The notes beneath the pieces are model-generated. The model was not told the DNA's origin and made no database searches. It saw only the letters and a program-made list of their open reading frames with translations. A stretch of DNA of 64,000 nucleotides from Daedaleopsis sinensis (lineage: Eukaryota; Basidiomycota; Agaricomycetes; Polyporales; Polyporaceae), in the NCBI GenBank assembly GCA_033807695.1, contig CM066305.1:682001-746000 (forward strand). The letters run 5' to 3'. Positions within the stretch are counted from its first letter, which is position 1. Every line of letters starts with the position of its first letter. Below, piece after piece: positions 55,771 to 64,000 of the stretch. Both the position numbers and the translations under genes were made by a program.

Positions 55771-58140
55771 ATGGCCGCGCCCTGGAGAGAGCCCGGTCCG
55801 TACCAGCCATACCCCCATCGTCCCCATTCGCCCTCGGCACCGGCGCGGGTCCATCCCTATGCTGCCGTTGGCCCCCGAGGACATTCCTTCTACAGCTCCT
55901 CCATCCAGGCCGCCCCGATCCCGGGCTTCTACAACCCTGCCATCCCCCAGCAACATCCCGCCACTCCCCCGCTCTCGGGCGGGCCTCCCGCGTTTCCCCA
56001 GCCGCGGGTTGGGCTTCCTCCAAGCCTCGTCCCGGGTCGTCAGTCATCGTACGAGCTGTCTCGCCGGCAATCCAATGACTACTTCTTCCAGAACGACGCG
56101 CCTCTGTACCACGTCCACCCGCGACACGCGCGCACCGACCCCGTCCCCCAGCTCCCCAAGAAACCAGACTTCGACCAGCCCCCGCTGCCACCGAAGCCCG
56201 ATCTCTCCCACCAGCCACATTCTGTCCCAGCGTATCTGTCTAACGACCCCGTAAGCAGACTGTACGCCTCTCCAGAGCCCAGTTCTGCACCATATACGTC
56301 CCCACACGCGCTATCGCAGCAGCAAGATGATGCGGTCCTGAACCGCATCCTTGAGCTCTCGATGCAGGATTCACGGCGACCGTCGCATAGGGAGCCGGGG
56401 CCCTCCGAGGAAGATCAGCTCGCCCGCGCCCTCGAGGAGTCGCTCAAGATGACCCCTTCTCCCCGGGGCCAATCGCCGGACCGAGACCGCAAGTACCCAA
56501 ACTACTCGGCCTCCCCGGAGCAGGGCCCTTCTGCGCTTCCTGCGACATCTTCTGATCTTCGGAGCTGGGTAGGGAGCAGCAGGACAAGTGGGGGCACGCA
56601 GCGAACGGAGCAGATATCCGCGGATGAAGCTCTCGCGCGACAACTGGCAGAGGAGGAGGAACGTATGCTGCGTGAGGAAGAGGAGCAGGCCCGACAGGAC
56701 TCCCGAGCCCAATCCCCACCGCAATCTCAATCGCAACCACGACCGCAATCACAATCGCAGGGGCAATCGCAACTGTCACCGCAGTTGCAACCTCAGCCTC
56801 AGCCCCAATCGCCCTCCCCGTCGCCCGGACATGCGTCTGGCTCTTCCGCGGAGGCTGACCCCCTCCCGCAGTACGACGAAGCGGTGTCCTCGCCGCCCGC
56901 CGCGTCCTCGGCGTTCCACCGCTCCTCTTTCACCGCCCACCTCAGCACAGACGCGGGGCCATCCAACTCAGGGTCGTTGACCCATATACCCTCGCTAGGT
57001 CGCAGCGTGTCCGAAAAGCCGGTCTCGCCCAAGGTGAGTACGCCTCCCAATGGGAGCCACTCTCTGGGCCGCTCGCACTCGCTTGGGCAGGGCGTCGCGG
57101 CTGCAGCGAACAAGGCGACGTCTTCGCCCACCAGGGAATATAACGACGAGAGCAAGGCGGCATCACCGACCGGTTCCTCTGCGGGTGCGGTTGCAGGTGC
57201 GAGTGCGAGTGCGAGCGCGAGTGGGTCCGAGATCATGTCGAACACGCAGTATCTGGACGCGGAGCTGCTTGCGGGACTGTGTGAGTACCTGTGGCTCCGC
57301 CTGACTGAGCGTTCTCACAACTTTCCGTCCAGCTATGAATTTCGGTACGCCGCCAATCAGCCCTTCACTGACGCCGTTTGCGGGCTTGCTACCGAACGTA
57401 ATCGCACTGCCGTATGGACGAACACTGCCCTTCTTCATCAAGGCCCCGAGCTGGAGAAACCTGCTGAAACTCATGGCGAGGTTAAGCGGTACACGCCTCG
57501 AACCGACCATGGAGGCCATGGCCGTCATCAAGACTGAGATGAAATTGCGAGTGGTCATTTCGTTTGTCAAGGTACGCCCGTTTGCGTCTCTGCAGAAGCG
57601 TCTCAGCTCATGACGTCAATTACAATCGTGCAGGTCCACCAGATGTCGAACGAATGGCACACGGTCCTATACATGACGATCGACCACCCCGTGCCCCCCA
57701 ACGCGCCGACGGGCTGGAAGTACCGCAACGGGGACACGAGCACGCTCCCGTGGTCGTACACGCTCTCGCAGCTGCCCGCCTTCCTGCGCGACGGCGCGGA
57801 CGCCCCCCTCTCGCGCTTCTACACCGTGCCCGAGACGAACGAGCTGCCGTTCCCGGTGCTCCCGATCAGCTTCCCGACGCTCGCGACGTACCTCGCGTCC
57901 GCGCTCGAGACGTCGCGCGACGCGATGCACGACAGCTCGAGCGGCGTCCGGCGGCTCGCCAAGTGCGTCGACCAGTTCTACCCGAGCGACCGGCCCGCGC
58001 TCGACGACCAGCCCGAGCGCGGGGGCATGCGCCGCCGGCTCAAGAACCTCGTCGGCATGGGCAGCAGGCCGCAGCGCGACCGGAACGCGGACGTGTACGA
58101 GCTCGTCACGCCGTTCATGGCCGACGAGTACGGCCACTGA
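55771..58140 (+). CDS. Ubiquitin-interacting-motif protein of unknown function
   Basis: Three exons (55771-57280, 57333-57571, 57634-58140) give 751 residues. Residues 1-180 are Pro/Ser-rich with PxxP motifs (QPPLPPKPDLSHQP). Two segments fit the UIM pattern: DDAVLNRILELSMQDS (~187) and EEDQLARALEESLKM (~213). A related acidic helix, ADEALARQLAEEEER, lies near 285. A Gln/Pro/Ser repeat tract and disordered region follow. The C-terminal ~250 residues form one compact-looking block (GLLPNVIALPYGRTLPFF, ISFVKVHQMSNEWHTVLYM, LPWSYTLSQLPAFLRDGAD). I do not recognise that domain. The UIMs suggest ubiquitin binding, possibly in endocytosis or protein turnover; this is inference. The first donor (CTGT|GTGAGT) is fixed by the frame of exon 2. 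Confidence 0.8.
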
Positions 58141-59095
58141 CGCGCTCGCGCATCGCGGGGTTTTGCTCTTTCTGTTTTTCTGTGCGATCTCTGTGTGATT
58201 GCGTGCCTGGGCCTCCACTAGGACTGAGGCCCGCGGAACCGGTGGTCTGCAGCCCGATATCCGCGTGCGCGTCCCGTCTCTTCTTTCCCCTCTTCACCTC
58301 GCCTCGCAGGCACGATCTTCCAAGTAGCGTAGTCTCATATGTATCTCTACGTCACCCCCCGCATAGTCATAGTACCCGCCCTCACTGCCGCCATCTGTCT
58401 TTGTGCTCCTCACGTACACCCGGTGTATATTTATTGACCTAGAGTAAACCCTCTACCGTTCCGGTGGACTGTTGTGTTCGATTTGACCCGTCATTGCGGC
58501 CTCGGACAGATGGTCTCTGTGCTCAGTACATACATAGGATCATGCAATCTGTAGCCCTCGTGTACAACGCCGTAGTATGTACAATGTTGGACGGCCCTAC
58601 CAGTGATCCCCCTCCATCCGCAGTGACCCGCATATATTATATGTACTTAAACAGTTGGGGCGGCGGGCGACGTCCTAGGCGAGGCCTCTTTTTTCATATA
58701 TCGCCTACTTAGGCTTTGCCTTGCGGACCCTGCGGAAAACGCTTCCTCCGACCTCGGAGGAAACGAGGCCTGCTTAGTGTGATCATAACCGGACAGCTCA
58801 GGGACGCAACAGGAGCGGGTAAACACCTGACATCTGTCTTCTGTTGCGGACGCGCCGCGTGTTGGTAAAGTACCACCATGCGTCTCGGTGCTTGTATACC
58901 CGGTGCTAGCATGATATAAATAGACTAAGCAGCGATACAGTGCGACTCGATATATCTTATCCAGACCGCGGTCATGGAGGTTAAAGGGAACCTACAGACC
59001 TGCCTGATTGGGACTTAGAATTGCATAGACGCCCGGAAGCTCACTTCCCGTGCAGCCGCAGCGTGCTTTGCATTGCATTCGCTCCTGCCGCGAAC
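58141..59095. other. Intergenic region upstream of RPP1
   Basis: No gene was recognised. Short imperfect repeats of CCGAGG/CCTCGG lie near 58748-58768, and a clear TATA box for the next gene is at 58915. Confidence 0.5.
58915..58922 (+). promoter_or_regulatory. TATA box of the RPP1 gene
   Basis: TATAAATA in CATGATATAAATAGAC matches the consensus exactly. It lies about 175 bases upstream of the ATG at 59096, leaving room for a leader of ordinary length. Confidence 0.5.
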
Positions 59096-60750
59096 ATGTT
59101 CGCAGATCTCAACGTCCCTGTCCCGGCTCTCTCAAAACAACAGCTTGCCCAGGCTGCGTCGTCGTCGTCGTCGAAAAAGGGCAAAGGCAAGCAAGAGACC
59201 AATGTCCCCGTCCCCGCCCTCGCGTTCACGCCCGCCCAAGTCGCGGCGACGGAGAGCCGGATAGACATGCTCGTGCACTGTCAGTAGCACCTCCTCCCGC
59301 CCCGCGCAGAGTGTGAGTCTCAGCACGCCTGACCGCCCGCCGCGCTGTTAGTAGGATACACCGTGCTCGCGCTCACGCAGACCGTCGAGCGCAAGGTGGA
59401 CCCGAAGACGTTCGTGAACACCGTCGACCCGCTCCTCGCGCAGCTGCGCAAGCGGCCGGGCGTGCTCTTTCTCAAGCGGCTCACGATCGTGCTGGACGAG
59501 GAGAGCGAGAAGGGCTTTGGACTGGTACGTTGTCCCGCTCTGCCCCTCCCCGTCCCCCACAGCCTCGCCCATACTCCTCACGCAGTCCTGCTCTTTCTCA
59601 TCCCTGTTCTCATCCCTATCCCTGTCCTCATACTCATCCTCATTCTCGTAATCCATCCTCACACCTACCCCTCTGCACAGACAACCGGCCACGCAGCGCT
59701 CTTCGCCCCGTACGACCTCCTCGCGCTCGCGCCGACGACCGCCGCGTCATTCTCTCTCGCATGCCTCACGCACACACAGCCCTCCCCTCTCACCACGCAC
59801 GTCCTCGCACTCCCGCTCGCGCTCCCTCGCCTGCCCTTCGCGCTCAAGCACACGCTCGTCCGCGCCGCGCTCAAGAACGGCGCCGTCTTCGAGCTCGCGT
59901 ACGCCGGCGCGCTCGGGGCGGACGAGGGTGCGGCTGGGCTCGGGTCAGGCGGGAGTGGGGGAGAGAGCGGGGCGGGGGCGAGGCGCAACTGGTGGGCGGC
60001 CGCGCGGGAGGTCGCGCGCGTGACGAAGGGCAAGGGCCTCCTCGTGAGCGGCGGGGTCGGCCACGAGGCGGACCTGCGCGCGCCGCGCGACGTCGCGAAT
60101 CTGTACGTCCTGTTCCCTCTCCTCTTCTGCGCGAGCCGCCCCGCTACGGTGGCGGACTCGACGGTCGCTCATCCTCGTCCCCTGACGTTGTTTGTTTCAG
60201 TATCTCTGTCCTGGGGGTGTCGCAGGACGTCGCGCACGACGCGTCTACGAAGGTTGCACAGTCGCTGGTGCTCCGGGCCCGTGAGTGTCGTTTTATGCTC
60301 TTTTGCTCCCGTGCAGTCGCCGAGGGTCGCTCACATCTCTGCGTCTGCTCTGGTGCAGAAACACGGAAGACGTTCCGCGCTGTGTTCTCCGAACCCAGAG
60401 TGGTCATCCCTGGGGATGGGACAGCGACTGAGCCCGCGGGTGGCTCTGGGACGGCGGAGCACCCGCCACAAAGCCTGCAGGCTGGCTCCTCTGCGCCGGC
60501 TACCAGTGCTAGTAGTGCAACACAAGAACAAAACGCGGCACCGCCCGCCCCCGCCCCCGCGCCTGCACCTGCACCCACACCCGCCCCCACACCCGCTGCT
60601 GCCCCTACACCTGCAGCTGCGCCTGCCAAAGGGGCGAGCGGGAAGAAACGCGCGCTGGAGCAGGGGGCATCAGGAGAGCCATCCCGTGGAGATGTGTCTG
60701 GCGCAGGCACGGCGAGGAAGAAGACGAAAACGAGCAAACATCGGGTTTGA
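59096..60750 (+). CDS. RPP1: RNase P/MRP protein subunit RPP1 (Rpp30)
   Basis: Five exons (59096-59279, 59352-59524, 59681-60102, 60201-60280, 60359-60750) give 416 residues. The PHP/TIM-barrel-like Rpp30 signature is visible: MFADLNVPVPALS at the start, LGYTVLALTQTVERK, RLTIVLDEES, LFAPYDLLALAPTT (the 'I/LLAL-P' block), ALPLALPRLPFALKHTLVRAALKNG where relatives read DLPFPL-(KR)-I-G-x-x-x-x-x-FE, FELAYAGAL, LLVSGGVGHEADLRAPRDVANL, and SVLGVSQDVAHDAST. RPP1 is shared by RNase P (tRNA 5' processing) and RNase MRP. The C-terminal 130 residues are low-complexity, including an AP-repeat and a basic KKRALEQ..KKTKTSKHR tail. The second intron (156 nt) is long for this genome. Confidence 0.92.
60555..60630 (+). 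repeat. Ala-Pro repeat tract within RPP1
   Basis: The RPP1 tail contains an uninterrupted stretch of alternating Ala/Pro/Thr codons (CCCGCCCCCGCGCCTGCACC and similar). It encodes a flexible linker and is probably length-variable between strains. Confidence 0.7.
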
Positions 60751-61066
60751 CGGTCACTCGGGGCCTTGTAGTATACTCTTGGATAGACACAGCTGCTTGT
60801 CTGGGGCCCTCTGTCGTCAACAGCTGTGTAGTGCAGCTTGAAAACGTCTCGAACGTGGAGGTGACCGGCGGCTATTGGGGTTGCTTGTGCCCACCACCAA
60901 GCTTAAGGTTAAACTTCTTGAAGACCGATTCACAGATGGAATCGCAACATCGCCCCTCGACTTGACACCGTGTACGGTGGTGAGTACAGGAGCCCTGACC
61001 GCGATTATCTAGATCTCATCACTAAGTAATATCACTCAAGCTACGGACAACGGACTCCTCTCTGGC
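60751..61066. other. Intergenic region between RPP1 and the HET gene
   Basis: About 315 bases. It should hold the RPP1 terminator and the HET-gene promoter. No motif was recognised. Confidence 0.45.
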
Positions 61067-63577
61067 ATGCGAGACCAACATGTATATCAACCTGGCGACG
61101 ACCGTCCAGAGTTCATCCCCTTCGTGGTACCGCGGCTTAGACAGGCATACGACTTTTCCGGATTCTGGGAGCTTCCGGCTCGCATGGGCTGGCACGTACA
61201 TCGCCACGACCGTCGCTGTCATGGAGGTCACTGTCCTCCCGGAGTCTGTACAGCAGAAAGACTGGGGCCCCATCGTTATGGACTGAATGCGCCTGGCATC
61301 TCCAGAATCGACGGTACGGATGCTTCATGCTCTGAAAAACTCGCGTTCCTACAGAACTGGCTGTTCTTCGCGGCGCTCGCGGAAGCCCACGCCGTCTGCA
61401 ACCTCCCGATCTGCCCTGAGGACGTCTCTGCAGACGTCTTCGACACGGCGCGTCTGAATCACCTCCCCATGCGGCTCTACCTCGCTTCGAAAAGTTCGGG
61501 CCGCGCGGGGACAAGGGGGTTGAAGGAGAAGCTGCACGCGATCATCCGACAGGTGCAGCTCATGATAACCAGAGCGTCGGACTGGGAAGACGAGCACGAC
61601 TACACTCTGACGCAGTGCGAGGTCCTCTTCTCCATCCATATCCTCCTCCGCACGCTCTGTCTGGCGCTGCTTTGCCACTCTCGCCACCCTATCATTGATC
61701 TGGACGACGATCTCATGAGGCTCTCCATCGCGAGCCCCGTGGCCGACTGGAAGCCGGAAGGCCAGATGAGCATGATGAAGTACACACACGACCGCTGGCG
61801 GGGGTGCAAGAGTGAGCTGTGGCATATCTTGCAGAGCTTCGACGTCTCGGCCGCTGCGTGCTATCTCGCCCGCCCCCATGCCATCCAAGGCCACGACAAG
61901 TGCACCGATACGACCTGTATGGCATACCAGACGGACGAAAGCTCCTACCGCACCATCCACGCCGACGACAGTTGCCAGTGTGCGGTTGTCTCTGTCGAGT
62001 CTTCCGCGCTGCGAGACACGCTGGCAAGAAATGCGATTCCCAAACTGTCCATAACGGACGACTTGCAGCTGTCCGTTGTCGATGAGGAAGGACTAGCCTA
62101 TGTCGCCTTCAGCCATGTCTGTGAGTTCTTCTTGAGACGTCACTTGTGCGGCTTTGAGTCTCTCAACGAGATTTTGTTAGGGGCCGACGGCTTGGGAAAC
62201 CCTTTCCACAACGCTCTCCCGAGCTGCCAGGTCCGCCGTCTGCGAGACTTAGCCGCAAATCTATGCACACAATACGGGCTGCTACTCAAGCGCAAGGACA
62301 AGAGGGTGGTCATCTGGATAGACACGCTTTGCATCCCAGTTGCCCCGGAGCTGAAGGAATACCGGAAGTTAGCCATCAAGCGGCTCGCACAAACGTACAC
62401 GGAAGCCACGGCCGTCCTTGTCCTTGACCGCGAGCTGTGTCGCTTCGAATCCCGCAAGGCACCTATCCTCGAGCTCGGCATCAGGGTCATGTGCAGCGGG
62501 TGGCTAAAGCGACTGTGGACGCTCCAGGAAGCATCACTCGCGATGGGCCCGGATGAGGATCCAGAGGCGGGCGAGGAGAACGGCGGTACCCTGTACATCC
62601 AGATGGGCGACGGGCCTGCGCATTGGAACAGACATGCGAGGCGCTTCGAGTACATGCCTCCTGGTCCCAGCAGTCCACCGCCCTGCAAACATTCCCCGCT
62701 CGCCGTGTCCGTGCAAGAGGCGAAGACCGATCTTGTGTACGGCATGCACCTGCTGACGGCCATCGAGGACCGGCTGCCGTCCGCGCCTGCCATACGAGAG
62801 CCACGCTTCGAGACCCGGTTCCAGAAGATCATGAGCGCGGTGCAGAACCGCTCGACGAGCAAACGCGAGGACGAGCCGGTCTGCATGGCGTCGCTCCTCG
62901 CGCTTGACCTCAAGCCGATTTTGGACTTGGACAGCGCCGACGCGCGCATGGTCAAGTTTTACCGGCTGCTCTACGAGCTCCCCACCGCCATCCTCTTCGC
63001 GGAGTTCGGGATCCCGGGGTTCCTCTCCCGGAATTTTGTGAGGGCGCCATACCGGTGGGCCCCGAGATCGCTGTTGTTGCTGGAGCGGCCGATGGAGATC
63101 AACCTCGCGACTTCCGCCATGAGATTCGCGGACCCGCCCTTGCCGCTGCTCGGACGATGCGAAGACGACGGCCTCCATATCGAGCACCCCGGTTTTGTCT
63201 TTGAATCTGAGACGGACCGGGTGGGGGCATTCACTGTTCCGCGCGAGTCCCTGCTGCTCGACACGAACGACGGGGGGCTGTATTCGCTGTCCCTGGGTTT
63301 GTCCGACCACTCGCCGCAGGTGCTTGGGCCCGTACAGCGTTGTGCGTTGATTTTTAAGACCGACATCTGCTCTGACGTCTTGATAGTGGACCTGGAATCG
63401 GAGATGGTGGCTCTCGAGGAGGAGTCCCAAGCACGCTTCTGCGCGACAATCATAGGCCACGGTACTGTGAGGCCAACACCTGCTCCGAGCGTGCTCTCCG
63501 AAGGAGCCGGGACGGCAGAGCTACAAACTCTACGCGGATACTGTACTAAGAGGGATCAACGGTGGTGTATCACTTGA
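61067..63577 (+). CDS. HET-domain protein (heterokaryon-incompatibility type)
   Basis: Two exons, 61067-62120 and 62181-63577, give 816 residues. The HET domain starts at YVAFSHVWADGLGNPFHNAL; its conserved Trp is created by splicing the 60-nt intron. It continues with LPSCQVRRL, VVIWIDTLCIPVAPELKEYR, LAIKRLAQTYTEATAVLVLD and GWLKRLWTLQEASLA. Upstream residues (FLQNWLFFAALAEAH, then SRHPIIDLDDDLMRL) match the N-terminal region common in basidiomycete HET proteins. HET domains trigger cell death in non-self recognition or immunity-like responses. No NACHT, ankyrin or WD repeats are attached. The first ~70 residues are doubtful: another frame, from the ATG at 61080, is also open there, so an upstream intron may have been missed. 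Confidence 0.85.
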   Translation: MRDQHVYQPGDDRPEFIPFVVPRLRQAYDFSGFWELPARMGWHVHRHDRRCHGGHCPPGVCTAERLGPHRYGLNAPGISRIDGTDASCSEKLAFLQNWLFFAALAEAHAVCNLPICPEDVSADVFDTARLNHLPMRLYLASKSSGRAGTRGLKEKLHAIIRQVQLMITRASDWEDEHDYTLTQCEVLFSIHILLRTLCLALLCHSRHPIIDLDDDLMRLSIASPVADWKPEGQMSMMKYTHDRWRGCKSELWHILQSFDVSAAACYLARPHAIQGHDKCTDTTCMAYQTDESSYRTIHADDSCQCAVVSVESSALRDTLARNAIPKLSITDDLQLSVVDEEGLAYVAFSHVCEFFLRRHLCGFESLNEILLGADGLGNPFHNALPSCQVRRLRDLAANLCTQYGLLLKRKDKRVVIWIDTLCIPVAPELKEYRKLAIKRLAQTYTEATAVLVLDRELCRFESRKAPILELGIRVMCSGWLKRLWTLQEASLAMGPDEDPEAGEENGGTLYIQMGDGPAHWNRHARRFEYMPPGPSSPPPCKHSPLAVSVQEAKTDLVYGMHLLTAIEDRLPSAPAIREPRFETRFQKIMSAVQNRSTSKREDEPVCMASLLALDLKPILDLDSADARMVKFYRLLYELPTAILFAEFGIPGFLSRNFVRAPYRWAPRSLLLLERPMEINLATSAMRFADPPLPLLGRCEDDGLHIEHPGFVFESETDRVGAFTVPRESLLLDTNDGGLYSLSLGLSDHSPQVLGPVQRCALIFKTDICSDVLIVDLESEMVALEEESQARFCATIIGHGTVRPTPAPSVLSEGAGTAELQTLRGYCTKRDQRWCIT

Positions 63578-64000
63578 CAGGCAAGTCACAGGCCCCTTGC
63601 ACTGCTCATTTGGTAGTATTTACTCGCAGAGTATGACCGCTAAAGAAAGTCCAGGCTACTCAAGTAGAAGTATATATACCTCGCTGGTGAGTAGCTCTTA
63701 TAACAAAACAACCGTGCACGGCCGCGATCATGAATATTGACTTGTGAACTTAGAGTTCTCATTACGGACATCCACTTGTTAGTATACAGACGTCGACGGG
63801 AGGACTCGAGCATGCGAAGGTCCGCTCACTCCGTTACGATGGTGATAAAAGCCTGAAGCTTCAAGTTGAAGGCAAAATCCGGATAATGTGACATCGTCCA
63901 AACGATCTAAAAGCGAAGCTGCAGCGGAGCACAGAGTATCAACTGCTGAGACTAGCTATGGAATGGTGCGTGCACAGAGCCGATTCACGACGTCGACCAG
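63578..64000. other. Right-edge intergenic region
   Basis: AT-richer sequence follows the HET gene, with a TATATATAC stretch near 63670. No gene start was recognised before the window ends. Confidence 0.45.

Noticed and set aside
55229..56218. Long open frame antisense to the UIM-protein gene
   Set aside because: It is caused by the GC- and proline-rich codons of the sense gene; its protein is low-complexity and has no domain.
60755..60965. Small open frame after RPP1
   Set aside because: There is no recognisable protein; it lies in the expected 3' untranslated region.
1..64000. tRNA, rRNA and CRISPR features
   Set aside because: No B-box-like GGTTCGANTCC context with a matching acceptor stem, no rRNA core sequence and no regularly spaced repeats were found by eye. 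A tRNAscan run would be the decisive test.

Overview
The window is nuclear DNA from a filamentous fungus, most likely a wood-decay basidiomycete of the Polyporales. The sequence shows this in three ways: genes are GC-rich, almost all are cut by many 42-80 nt introns with GT..AG ends and CTRAY-like branch sites, and the gene families (HET-domain protein, F-box protein, NTF2-like/flavin monooxygenase fusions, fungal GILT-like protein, HSPA12-like Hsp70) are those commonly seen in Agaricomycete genomes. The order assignment is inference; no marker gene was compared. All gene models were built by hand by joining open frames at splice sites whose phases agree. Each span given for a gene includes its introns, and the exons are listed in the evidence.

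Layout. 1-2.0 kb: the 3' end of a disordered protein gene. 2.6-5.9 kb (-): a kelch/five-helix membrane protein. 5.9-12.1 kb: a gene-poor stretch whose only supported gene is a tiny two-finger C2H2 protein at 9.6-9.9 kb. 12.1-13.9 kb (+): a C2H2 transcription factor. 14.5-15.4 kb (+): MIX23. 16.1-18.5 kb (-): a proline-rich fragment and a decayed HSPA12-like Hsp70 pseudogene. 19.1-20.6 kb (+): a possible small membrane protein and a GILT-like protein.

A dense housekeeping block follows: YOS1 (-), uL22m (+), OST1 (+), an orphan type II membrane protein (-), a BRCT protein (+), EFR3 (+) and VPS52 (-). From 35.1 to 41.8 kb two paralogous NTF2-like/flavin monooxygenases face each other across an F-box gene; they share exon sizes, including a 6-nt microexon. 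A second dense block runs from 42.4 to 63.6 kb: a basidiomycete orphan family gene (-), RPN11 (+), bS18m (-), a RIM15-type kinase with a response-regulator receiver domain (+), a UIM-containing orphan (+), RPP1/Rpp30 (+) and a HET-domain protein (+).

The housekeeping genes cover secretion (YOS1, OST1, VPS52, EFR3), mitochondria (uL22m, bS18m, MIX23), protein turnover (RPN11), RNA processing (Rpp30) and nutrient signalling (RIM15). They form no operon-like unit; neighbours alternate between convergent and divergent pairs. No tRNA, rRNA, CRISPR array or intact transposon was recognised by eye. No clearly new biological system is evident. The most unusual items are the conserved 6-nt microexon in the monooxygenase pair, the miniature double zinc-finger gene, and a candidate 29-nt intron.
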